Assembly (NCBI GenBank): GCA_021778785.1
Contig: JAJYBX010000118.1
Location: 1-6,511, forward strand
Length of the DNA: 6,511 nt
From: Acidobacteriota bacterium
GTDB lineage: Bacteria > Acidobacteriota > Holophagae > Holophagales > Holophagaceae
Direction: 5' to 3'
Within the stretch, counting starts at the first letter, position 1; every line of letters starts with the position of its first letter. Positions 1 to 5,702 of the stretch are shown in pieces. A program made the position numbers and the translations under genes. The notes under the pieces were generated by a model. That model searched no databases, was not told the DNA's origin, and saw only the letters and a list, made by a program, of their open reading frames with translations.

Positions 1-1320
1 TTCAACAGCGCCGATGGGCTGCTCACCAACATCGTCAACCCCGGCGCGAGCCTGCTGGACCATCAGGGCCGCGTCTGGTTCGGGCTCCCCGAGGGCCCGG
101 CCTTCCTCGATCCCGCCGAGACCGGCGGCCCCCTCAGACTCTCGTCGCCGGTGCTGGAACGGTTCAGGGTGGAAGGGGAGGAGGCCCGCCCCACGCCCGG
201 CCTCCGGTTCCCCCACGGCACGCAGCGCCTCGCCTTCGGCTTCTTCACGCCCGCCTTCTTCCGGGAGGAGGATCTGCGATTCCGCACCCAGCTCCTGGGG
301 TTGGAGGCGGAGCCCGGCCCCTGGACCTTCGAGAATGCCCGGGACTACGGCGGCCTCCGGCCGGGTGCCTACGAACTCCGCGTCTGGGCCAGGGACTACG
401 AAGGGCAGGTATCGGAGCCGTTGCGCTTCCCCTTCAGCATCAAGCCCTCCCCCTGGGTCCATCCCCTGGCGCTCGTCCTCTACGCCCTGGCCCTCGGCTT
501 GGCCCTGGCTGCAGTCATCCGGATCCGGACCCGGTTCCTCGAGCGGCGGAATGCCTGGCTGCAGGCCAGGATCGACGCGGCCACCGAGGAGCTCAGCCGG
601 AACCACCAGTCGCTCCAGGTCCTGACCGACCATCTCTACCGCCTCAACGAGGAGAAGAGCCACTTCATGGGCATGGCCGCCCACGACCTGCGGAACCCGC
701 TGCACGGCATCCGCCTCAAGGCGGAGGTCCTGGCCCTGAAGGGCGATCCCCCCTCCCTGGCCGCGGCGCAGGAGATCTGCGGCGCCGTGGACGAGGTGGT
801 GCGGCTGCTCAACCGCCTGCTCGACCTCGAGGCCATCGAGACGGGGCACCTGGGCCTGAAGATCCAACCCGTCGGCCTGGGGCAAGTGGTGGAACGGGCC
901 TGTTCCCTCCATCAGGCCCGGGCACGCGCCAAGGACATCGAGCTGGCCCCCGAACCGGTCGATCCTTCCCTCTCCGCCCTGGCGGACCCGGACACGCTGA
1001 CCGAAGTGGTGGACAACCTCCTCACCAACGCCATCAAGTTCTCCCCCCCGGGCCGGCGGGTGTGGCTGGGCGCGGGCCTGCGGGAGGAGGGGGCGGTCCT
1101 GTGGATCCGGGACGAGGGCCCGGGCTTCCTCCCGGAAGACAAGGCCAAGGCGTTCAAGCGGTTCGCCAAACTGAGCGCCCAGCCCACCGGCGGCGAGAAG
1201 TCCACCGGCCTGGGGCTGGCCATCGTCAAGCGCCTGGTGGAGGACATGGGCGGGCGCATCGAGCTTGAGAGCGAGCCCGGACAGGGCGCCACCTTCCTCG
1301 TCGTCCTGCCCCGCGCCTGA
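1..1320 (+). CDS. Membrane sensor histidine kinase with propeller/Y_Y_Y sensor (5'-partial)
   Basis: The reading frame is open to the left edge, so the true start lies outside; 439 codons are visible. Residues 1-38 (ending WFGLPEGPAFLDP) look like the last blade of a two-component-regulator propeller (reg_prop). Residues about 88-148 match the Y_Y_Y domain (RFRTQLLGL ... LRPGAYELRVWARDYEG). One transmembrane helix follows at about 154-176, then a charged, probably coiled-coil linker. The HisKA H-box (AAHDLRNPLHGI) has phospho-acceptor His228. The HATPase domain shows the N-box (DNLLTNAIKF, Asn339 and Asn343), G1 (DEGPGF, from Asp371) and G2 (STGLGLAIV, about 401-409). The protein should sense a periplasmic ligand and autophosphorylate on the cytoplasmic side. 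The chain ends right after the ATPase domain, with no receiver or DNA-binding domain and no regulator gene immediately downstream, so its partner is either upstream of the window or elsewhere. Ligand unknown. The kinase call is firm; the propeller call rests on one partial repeat. Confidence 0.93.
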   Translation, partial: FNSADGLLTNIVNPGASLLDHQGRVWFGLPEGPAFLDPAETGGPLRLSSPVLERFRVEGEEARPTPGLRFPHGTQRLAFGFFTPAFFREEDLRFRTQLLGLEAEPGPWTFENARDYGGLRPGAYELRVWARDYEGQVSEPLRFPFSIKPSPWVHPLALVLYALALGLALAAVIRIRTRFLERRNAWLQARIDAATEELSRNHQSLQVLTDHLYRLNEEKSHFMGMAAHDLRNPLHGIRLKAEVLALKGDPPSLAAAQEICGAVDEVVRLLNRLLDLEAIETGHLGLKIQPVGLGQVVERACSLHQARARAKDIELAPEPVDPSLSALADPDTLTEVVDNLLTNAIKFSPPGRRVWLGAGLREEGAVLWIRDEGPGFLPEDKAKAFKRFAKLSAQPTGGEKSTGLGLAIVKRLVEDMGGRIELESEPGQGATFLVVLPRA

Positions 1321-1348
1321 CGCGCCCGCCTGCGAAGGACCTGCCGAA

Positions 1349-2104
1349 TCAGAAGCTCAGCGTCTCGCCGGGCTTCATCACCCGGAGGCGCTTGTCCCCC
1401 GCAAAGGCCCTGCGGACCTCATCCTCCTTGGCCAGGGGCGGGAAGGTGCCGTAGTGCATGGGCACGATGGCCGAGGGGTGGAAGTACTTCTTCACCGCCA
1501 GGGCGGCCGTGGCGGGATCCTCGGTGTAGGGGCCGCCGCCCACGCAGAGCAGCAGCACGTCGGGGTGGTACAGCTCCTGGATGAGGGACATGTCCCCGAA
1601 GATCCAGGTATCCCCGGTGTGGTAGAGGCTGCGGCCGTCCTTGAAGGTGAGGACGAAGCCCACGGGCCGGCCGCCGGGGGTGCTGCCATGCATGGCGGGC
1701 ACCACGTGGATGGTGACGTCGCCCACCTGGAGCCGGCCGCCCACATTGCAGCCGACGGTCTGCGACTCGGGCAGGCCGAAGGTGGAGGCCAGCTCATAGG
1801 CCGCGATCACCTTGGCGCCGCTGGCCTTGGCGATGGCCACCGTGTCGCCCACGTGGTCGCCGTGGCTGTGGGTCACCAGGATGGCGGCGGGCTTGTACTT
1901 CGCCAGGTCCTTGTCGGCCGCGGGGGTGGCCGGGTCCTGGGTGAGGAAGGGATCGATGAGCAGGTCCGTGCCGCCGGGGGAGACCACCTCGAAGGCGGCG
2001 TGGCCCAGCCAGGTGACCTTGAAGGGGGCCTTGGCCTTCGGGGCCGGCGCCGCGGCCGTGAGCACCGGCACGGCCAGCAGGGACAGGAGCGCGGATGCGC
2101 GCAT
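1349..2104 (-). CDS. Exported metallo-beta-lactamase-fold hydrolase, UPF0173/UlaG-like
   Basis: A complete 251-residue protein of the metallo-beta-lactamase superfamily. After a signal peptide (about residues 1-19, hydrophobic core ALLSLLAVPVL, then AAAPAPKAK), the fold opens with VTWLGHAAFEV and LLIDPFLT. The metal motif THSHGDH gives His79, His81, Asp83 and His84. Further likely ligands are His139 (AMHGS), Asp165 (HTGDTWIFGD) and His217 (IVPMHYGTFP). The WLGHA opening, the HTGDT segment and the PMHYGTFP ending are typical of the UPF0173/YtkL-type 'metal-dependent hydrolase' group, whose substrates are mostly unknown; UlaG, an ascorbate-6-phosphate lactonase, is a distant relative. The start is supported by a full AGGAGGT four bases upstream. 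The gene is convergent with the kinase to its left (28 bp apart) and divergent from the secreted-protein gene at 2388. Export is inferred from the N-terminus; many relatives are cytoplasmic. No substrate can be read from the sequence. Confidence 0.9.
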   Translation of the reverse strand: MRASALLSLLAVPVLTAAAPAPKAKAPFKVTWLGHAAFEVVSPGGTDLLIDPFLTQDPATPAADKDLAKYKPAAILVTHSHGDHVGDTVAIAKASGAKVIAAYELASTFGLPESQTVGCNVGGRLQVGDVTIHVVPAMHGSTPGGRPVGFVLTFKDGRSLYHTGDTWIFGDMSLIQELYHPDVLLLCVGGGPYTEDPATAALAVKKYFHPSAIVPMHYGTFPPLAKEDEVRRAFAGDKRLRVMKPGETLSF

Positions 2105-2108
2105 GGGG

Positions 2109-2115
2109 ACCTCCT
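2109..2115 (-). promoter_or_regulatory. Strong Shine-Dalgarno of the hydrolase gene
   Basis: On the minus strand AGGAGGT is followed by CCCC and then ATG. It is a full anti-16S match and fixes the start of the hydrolase at 2104, consistent with the signal peptide that begins there. Confidence 0.8.
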
Positions 2116-2124
2116 CGGGGCCCC

Positions 2125-2160
2125 ATTATGCCCAATTGGCCGTTGCGACACGCTTTTTTT
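2125..2160 (-). promoter_or_regulatory. Candidate sigma70-type promoter for the hydrolase gene
   Basis: On the minus strand a CATAAT hexamer (2125-2130) is a 5/6 match to a -10 box and would start transcription about 2118, just before the ribosome site. The corresponding -35 position (2148-2153, GCGTGT) is poor. However, a run of seven A (2154-2160 read on the minus strand) lies directly upstream, where an UP element would sit. The perfect palindrome CCAATTGG (2132-2139) lies in the spacer and could be an operator. This AT-rich patch stands out in a very GC-rich region. The -10 box is the best-supported part; the rest is inference. Confidence 0.35.
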
Positions 2161-2387
2161 CACCCCTCCTGCCGACCGGCCTGGAATTCCACCCCTGGAG
2201 ATCGCCCCTCGCCCCCGGCTCCCGGCGGATCACCCCGGAATCCTGGTCCCGGCCGGAGGCGGCCCGCATCCTTCCCGCGTCCTTCCCCTGCCCGCAGATC
2301 CCTCCGCCGGGCAGCCTTCCCGGTCCCCGGACCGGACCCGTCCCCCATCGCCGGGCACCCCCCGGCCCTTCCCTCCCAGGAGGTCCC
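2161..2387 (+). other. C-rich leader/intergenic region with two hairpins
   Basis: There is no credible gene here. The stretch is C-rich on the plus strand and leads into the secreted-protein gene. It contains two inverted repeats: a 7-bp stem CCGGTCC/GGACCGG with a 2-base loop (2320-2335), and a 6-bp stem GCCGGG/CCCGGC with a 5-base loop (2350-2366), the latter ending 11 bases before the ribosome site. No clear -35/-10 pair for the rightward gene was found. In DNA this G/C-rich, short stems arise easily by chance, so any regulatory role is only a possibility. Confidence 0.4.
2378..2384 (+). promoter_or_regulatory. Shine-Dalgarno that sets the start of the secreted protein
   Basis: AGGAGGT followed by CCC and ATG at 2388. 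The open frame extends far upstream (beyond 2100), but only this internal ATG has a ribosome site and begins a signal peptide, so it is chosen as the start. Confidence 0.85.
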
Positions 2388-2963
2388 ATGCGGCCCCTCA
2401 CGCACACCCTCGGCGCGGCCATGCTGGCCTTCGCCTCCCTCGGCCTGCAGGCCGAAGACTTCCAGCCCCTGATGAAGGTGGCCCAGGCCACCTGGCCGGA
2501 GAAGACCCACATCGGGGTGATCTGCGACTACCGGAACAGCCAGGCCGAAGTGCAGGCCCTGGCCCGGGCCGCAGGACCCGGCACCCTCATCACCGTGGCC
2601 GATACCCGCCTGATGGACCACGCCGACAAGGCCGCCACCCTGCTGGCCGCGCGGAACACCGCCTTCGTGGTGCTCATGCCCCATGACCGGCTGTTCCGGG
2701 ATGGGTCCTTCGGCGCCACCCTGGCGGTGAACACCCTCGGCCGCAAGGGCGTCCCGGCGGTCGGCACCACCCCCGTGGCCCTGAGGCAGGGCGCGGTCTT
2801 CAGCGTGGGCGACGGCACCCACGGCGAGATCCTCGTGACGAACCGCCTCATCGGCACCGTGGATGTCATCCTGCCGCCCCGGGTGTTCTACGAGCAGAAG
2901 GTCGGCCAGCTGAACCCCGCCGGGGCCGGTTCCGCCACCATCGCGGTGCTCGCCACGCCCTGA
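2388..2963 (+). CDS. Small secreted protein resembling one lobe of an ABC substrate-binding protein
   Basis: A 191-residue protein with a clear signal peptide: MRPLTHT, a hydrophobic stretch to about residue 20, and a probable cut after LQA (22/23). The mature part starts a Rossmann-like pattern at residues 39-50 (KTHIGVICDYRN), then a second strand (GTLITVAD) and a third (TAFVVLMPHD). Residues 121-143 (GVPAVGTTPVALRQGAVFSVGDG) resemble the 'VPv ... yVkaGAlfSl..D' segment of the ABC_sub_bind (PF04392-like) periplasmic binding family, and ILVTNRLIGTVDVILPP continues that pattern. The usual family protein is about 300 residues with two lobes; here only the second lobe seems present, with no sign of a broken reading frame. 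No transporter genes lie nearby. It may therefore be a periplasmic sensor or accessory binding protein rather than a transport component. The family match is by eye and the function is unassigned; the existence of the gene and its export are well supported. Confidence 0.75.
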   Translation: MRPLTHTLGAAMLAFASLGLQAEDFQPLMKVAQATWPEKTHIGVICDYRNSQAEVQALARAAGPGTLITVADTRLMDHADKAATLLAARNTAFVVLMPHDRLFRDGSFGATLAVNTLGRKGVPAVGTTPVALRQGAVFSVGDGTHGEILVTNRLIGTVDVILPPRVFYEQKVGQLNPAGAGSATIAVLATP

Positions 2964-2981
2964 ACCAGCCTGCTCCCGTCC

Positions 2982-3005
2982 GCGGCCCGGCCCACGCCGG
3001 GCCGC
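2982..3005. terminator. Bidirectional hairpin terminator candidate
   Basis: A perfect 10-bp stem (GCGGCCCGGC / GCCGGGCCGC) with a 4-base CCAC loop lies 18 bp after the stop of the secreted-protein gene and 6 bp after the convergent response-regulator stop. Neither side has a clear U-tract, so it may pause or stop transcription together with Rho, or simply protect 3' ends. Placement between two convergent genes supports the call. Confidence 0.6.
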
Positions 3006-3011
3006 TTCGCG

Positions 3012-3773
3012 TCAGGACCACTCGCCCACCTGGTCGCGGTAGGTGCGGCTCAGGGTGAGGCGGGTGCCGTCGCGCATGATCACCAGCTGGTCGCCGCTGG
3101 TCCAGGGCTGGAACTCGCGGATGAAATCCAGGTTCACGATGGCCGAGCGGTGGATGCGACGGAAGAGGCGCGGATCCAGACGCTCCAGCAGTCCGGCCAT
3201 GGTCTGGCGGAGGAGGTGCGAAGTGCCCTCCACGTGCAGGCGGACGTAGTTGTCCTCCGCCTCGATCCACTGGACGGCCGCCACCCGCACCAGGAGATGC
3301 CGGTCCCCCTGCTTCACCAGCACCCGGTCCAGCCAGGGGCGTTCCTTGCGCAGGCCCGCCATCAGGGCTTCCAGATCGGGCCGGGCCTCCTGCGCGCCGC
3401 CCGTCCCCCGGGCGCACCAGCGCCGCGCCCGGGCCAGGGCCGCCTGGAAGCGGGTCGCGTCGAAGGGCTTCAGGAGGTAGTCCAGGGCGTGGACCTCGAA
3501 GGCGCGGAGGGCGTGCTGGTCGTAGGCGGTGATGAAGAGGGTCGCCGGCATGCGGTCGGCCCCCACGGCCTCGATGACGCCGAAGCCATCCAGCTCGGGC
3601 ATCTGGATGTCGAGGAAGACGAGGTCCGGCCCGAGATCCTCGATGGCCTGCACCGCCTCCACCCCGTTGGCGCACTCGCCCACCACTTCGACATCCACCG
3701 ACTTCTGCAGGAGCTGGCGGATCCGCTGGCGGGCCAGGGGCTCGTCGTCCACGATGAGGGCGCGGAGGGTCAT
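3012..3773 (-). CDS. LytTR-family response regulator
   Basis: A 253-residue two-component regulator. The N-terminal receiver (about 1-118) has the acidic pair Asp9/Asp10 (IVDDEPLAR), phospho-acceptor Asp55 (FLDIQMPELDGF), switch Thr82 (FITAYDQHAL) and Lys102 (YLLKPF). After a linker (119-146) comes a LytTR DNA-binding domain (about 150-252): VLVKQGDRHLLV, VQWIEAEDNYVRLH, LFRRIHRSAIVNLDFI and GTRLTLSRTYRDQV. All key receiver residues are present, so it should be phosphorylated by the kinase encoded just upstream and then bind promoter DNA. Its ATG overlaps the kinase stop in an ATGA junction, with GGAG five bases upstream, indicating translational coupling. The frame is open far upstream, but that part lies inside the kinase gene and is not coding. 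LytTR regulators often control neighbouring or cell-surface genes; no target is obvious here. Confidence 0.95.
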   Translation of the reverse strand: MTLRALIVDDEPLARQRIRQLLQKSVDVEVVGECANGVEAVQAIEDLGPDLVFLDIQMPELDGFGVIEAVGADRMPATLFITAYDQHALRAFEVHALDYLLKPFDATRFQAALARARRWCARGTGGAQEARPDLEALMAGLRKERPWLDRVLVKQGDRHLLVRVAAVQWIEAEDNYVRLHVEGTSHLLRQTMAGLLERLDPRLFRRIHRSAIVNLDFIREFQPWTSGDQLVIMRDGTRLTLSRTYRDQVGEWS

Positions 3774-4864
3774 GCGGGCTCCGCATCCGGATTCAGGGGC
3801 AGGCGCAGGGCCACCAGGGTGCCGTGCCCGGCCATCCCCAGGATGTCGATGCAGTGCCGGCCCTTGTAGAGGAGCCCCAGGCGCGCCCGGACATTGGAGA
3901 GACCCACGCCCTCCCGGTCCGCCACGAAGCCCTCGCCGTCGTCCTGGACCTCCAGCACCAGCAGATCCGAATCCCGCTTGGCCCGCAGCGTGAGGACGCC
4001 CCGCGGCCGGTCCGCGAGGCCGTGCTTCAGGGCGTTCTCCACCAGGGGCTGGAGGATGAAGCTTGGGACCTTCGCCTCCAGGAGTTCCTGGGTGATCTCC
4101 ACCCGCACGGACAGGCGGTCCTGGAAGCGGATGCGCTCGATGGCCAGGTAGGACTCGATGAAGGCCAGCTCCTTCCGGAGGGGCACCAGCTGGTCCGGAG
4201 GCGCCTCCAGCGTCATGCGGAGGAAGTCCCCCAGCCGGCTGATCATGCTGTCGGCGGCGTCCGGATCGGCATGGATGAGCGCGGAGATGGAGTGCAGCGT
4301 ATTGAAGAGGAAATGGGGCTGGAGCTGCATGCGGAGGGCGAGGTTCTGGGCCTCCGCGAACCGCGCCTCCAGACGGGCCGCCTCCACCTCCCGCGCCTTG
4401 TACCGCCGGTAGATGCGCAGGCCGTGGAAGGCCGCCACCAGGGCCCACATGAACAGGAGGTTGGTGTGGAAGTAGGCCCGGTAGAACCGCGGGAGCCCCT
4501 TGGCCGCCCGGGCGAAGGTCAAGGGCTCCGGCCACTCCCGGTAGGTGAACAGGAGCATGATCACGTAGGCCAGGAACAGGCCCAGGGCCGCCACGACGAT
4601 GCTGGCGGCGAGGTGCAGGCCCCAGGTGCGCCGCTCCCGCCAGGCGAAGGCCTCGATGGGCCTCCGGTTCGCCAGCCAGACCAGGAAGAGACCCAGCAAT
4701 CCCCAGGTTCCGTTCTGGCACAGGTTCAACGCCAGCAGCCGGAAGGGAGAGGAGGACGGATAGAGGGCCCAGTCCCAGGAGGCCATGTAGCACCCCAGGA
4801 GGCCCCAGATGCCCCAGTACCACGCCCACCTGCGGTCGAAGGCCGCCCCCGGAGTGTCCGACAT
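3770..4864 (-). CDS. LytS-type membrane histidine kinase (His_kinase family)
   Basis: A 364-residue sensor kinase. The N-terminal half has about four hydrophobic membrane segments (roughly 13-34, 43-65, 83-107 and 132-150) and no recognisable extracellular ligand domain. A helical linker (152-178) leads to the His_kinase (PF06580-type) core. Its LQPHFLFNTLHSIS box has phospho-acceptor His184, and ISRLGDFLRMTLE and LAFIESYLAIERIRF follow. The ATPase part shows the N-box (PLVENALKHGL, Asn277), G1 (QDDGEGF, 307-313) and G2 (GVGLSNVRARLGLLY, from 319). This is the class that normally partners LytTR regulators, and the regulator gene starts in the same ATGA overlap, so the pair is a cognate two-gene operon. 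The ATG at 4864 has only a weak ribosome site (TGGGG), and no clear promoter was seen upstream. The signal sensed is unknown; with few residues outside the membrane, a membrane-embedded or envelope cue is plausible but unproven. Confidence 0.95.
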   Translation of the reverse strand: MSDTPGAAFDRRWAWYWGIWGLLGCYMASWDWALYPSSSPFRLLALNLCQNGTWGLLGLFLVWLANRRPIEAFAWRERRTWGLHLAASIVVAALGLFLAYVIMLLFTYREWPEPLTFARAAKGLPRFYRAYFHTNLLFMWALVAAFHGLRIYRRYKAREVEAARLEARFAEAQNLALRMQLQPHFLFNTLHSISALIHADPDAADSMISRLGDFLRMTLEAPPDQLVPLRKELAFIESYLAIERIRFQDRLSVRVEITQELLEAKVPSFILQPLVENALKHGLADRPRGVLTLRAKRDSDLLVLEVQDDGEGFVADREGVGLSNVRARLGLLYKGRHCIDILGMAGHGTLVALRLPLNPDAEPA

Positions 4865-5032
4865 GGCCCCAGGCTAGAGACAGATCCCGTCCCTGGCCAG
4901 CACTTGGGGGTGAGCCGCGCGGGGACGGGGGTGGGCCGCCGGCCGGATTCAGCCCCCTTCCTGGTGGAATGATCATCACCCATGGATCTCTTTTGGGGCC
5001 TGGCGTATGTTGTGGGCGGCACCGGAGGTCCC
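4865..5032. other. Divergent intergenic region between the kinase operon and tpx
   Basis: This 168-bp region should hold promoters for both directions. The half near the kinase is GC-rich with no recognisable -10 box. Near tpx a TATGTT hexamer (5006-5011) could be a weak -10 giving a 15-base leader, but no matching -35 is visible. A TGATCA palindrome lies at about 4971-4976. No regulator site can be named. Confidence 0.3.
5024..5029 (+). promoter_or_regulatory. Shine-Dalgarno that sets the tpx start
   Basis: GGAGGT followed by CCC and ATG at 5033. An in-frame ATG 51 bases earlier (4982) has no ribosome site and would add 17 residues absent from Tpx proteins, so 5033 is preferred. Numbering from 5033 also places the catalytic Cys within one residue of E. 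coli Tpx. Confidence 0.85.
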
Positions 5033-5578
5033 ATGGCCACGATCCTGCTGAACGGCAAGCCCACCCACACCCGCGGCGAGCTGCCCACCGTCGGCTACGC
5101 CACGCCCGACTTCACGCTCACGCGGAAGGACCTCGACGAGGTCACGAACGTGGACCTGGAGGGGAAGCGGGTGCTGATGAGCCTCTTCCCCAGCCTGGAC
5201 ACCACGACCTGCGCCCAGAGCGTGCGGACCTTCAACCGCCTCTCCGCGGACCTGGCCGACACCATCCTGCTCTGCGTCTCCATGGATCTGCCCTTCGCCC
5301 AGTCCCTGTTCTGCGCGGCCGAGCACACGGATCGCGTGGTGACGGCCTCGGCCTTCCGGCATCCCGAGTTCGCCGAGGCCTTCGGCGTGCAGCTCGTGGA
5401 CGGCCCCATGCGCGGCCTCCTGGCCCGGGCCGTGGTGGCCCTCGACGAGAACGGCACCGTGGTCCACACGGAGCTGGTCCGCGAACTGACGGACGAGCCC
5501 GACTACGACGCCGCCCTCCACGCCATCCGCAACCACCACCACCCCTGCCCCGAGGACGCGGCGCTGACCAGCGAGTAG
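5033..5578 (+). CDS. tpx: Thiol peroxidase (Tpx-type atypical 2-Cys peroxiredoxin)
   Basis: A 181-residue peroxiredoxin of the Tpx subfamily. It reduces hydrogen peroxide and organic peroxides using thioredoxin as electron donor. The peroxidatic Cys60 lies in PSLDTTTCAQSVRTFN, which carries the TxxC motif. The resolving Cys94 is in LPFAQSLFCAAEH, and a third Cys81 (LLCVSMDLPFAQ) matches the extra Cys of the family. The catalytic Arg is probably Arg132 in LLARAVVALDENG. The spacing equals E. coli Tpx (Cys61, Cys82, Cys95, Arg133) shifted by one. The C-terminal LVRELTDEPDYDAAL is also typical. After that the protein carries about 15 extra residues with a short HHHPCP motif (168-173) and a fourth Cys (172), which E. 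coli Tpx lacks. There is no signal peptide, so it is cytoplasmic or weakly associated with the periplasm. It is a single gene, divergent from the kinase operon, and its 3' end faces the inverted-repeat element. Confidence 0.95.
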   Translation: MATILLNGKPTHTRGELPTVGYATPDFTLTRKDLDEVTNVDLEGKRVLMSLFPSLDTTTCAQSVRTFNRLSADLADTILLCVSMDLPFAQSLFCAAEHTDRVVTASAFRHPEFAEAFGVQLVDGPMRGLLARAVVALDENGTVVHTELVRELTDEPDYDAALHAIRNHHHPCPEDAALTSE

Positions 5579-5590
5579 CCGGGAAAAGCG

Positions 5591-5701
5591 GAACGCAGAG
5601 GGCGCAGATCAAACGCCACAGAGGACGCAGAGAAAGGCGCGCGTGCGGCTCTTCTCTGTGTCCTCTGCGGGTTTCTGCGTTCTCTGTGTGCCTGCGTTCT
5701 C
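5591..5701. repeat. Inverted repeat of degenerate CGCAGAG/CACAGAG units
   Basis: The gap between convergent tpx and the small hydro-lyase subunit is filled by an imperfect inverted repeat. The left arm (5591-5636) contains ACGCAGAG, GCGCAGA, CACAGAG and ACGCAGAG in series, with a period of about 8-9 bases. The right arm (5651-5701), read on the other strand, contains ACGCAG, CACAGAG, ACGCAG, CGCAGAG and ACACAGAG. The inner ends pair best: CACAGAGGACGCAGAGAAAG against CGCAGAGGACACAGAGAAG. The apical loop is about 14 bases, G/C-rich. The base composition (A and G rich on one arm) is unlike the flanking genes. Sequences of this style are familiar to me, from memory and unverified here, as dispersed intergenic repeats in several unrelated phyla, where they are often mistranslated into small 'proteins'. 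Likely roles are a bidirectional terminator or mRNA 3'-end structure, or a non-autonomous mobile repeat. The structure is directly visible; the role is inferred. Confidence 0.8.
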
Positions 5702-5702
5702 T

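Noticed and set aside
1321..1348. Terminator between the kinase and the hydrolase
   Set aside because: Only 28 bases separate the stops and no convincing stem is visible.
2154..2160. T7 run as the tail of a rightward intrinsic terminator
   Set aside because: Only a 3-bp GCG/CGC stem precedes it and no rightward gene ends nearby; it fits better as an A-tract upstream of the leftward promoter.
1265..2686. Long plus-strand open frame (473 codons) across the hydrolase gene
   Set aside because: It runs antisense to a hydrolase with complete catalytic motifs, has low-complexity G/A/H-rich translation, no ribosome site and no recognisable domain. It is a by-product of high GC.
2160..2869. Minus-strand open frames overlapping the secreted-protein gene
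   Set aside because: The plus-strand frame has a ribosome site, signal peptide and family-like pattern; the minus-strand frames have none.
3824..4972. Long plus-strand open frame (382 codons) antisense to the LytS-type kinase
   Set aside because: The opposite strand encodes a kinase with all expected boxes; the antisense translation is rich in E/G/R/H with no domain pattern.
3774..4979. Upstream extension of the response-regulator frame through the kinase gene
   Set aside because: The extension is G/P/A-rich and overlaps the kinase in another frame; the receiver domain begins precisely at the ATG at 3773.
4981..5291. CATGGATCT present near 4981 and again near 5281 as a direct repeat
   Set aside because: Nine bases only; the second copy is ordinary coding sequence in tpx and there is no element between them.
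5591..5701. Small proteins encoded in the CGCAGAG repeat, or a CRISPR array
   Set aside because: Translations are repeat-derived (LCVLCG-type) without start signals. The units are too short, degenerate and palindromically arranged, with no unique spacers, so it is not a CRISPR array.
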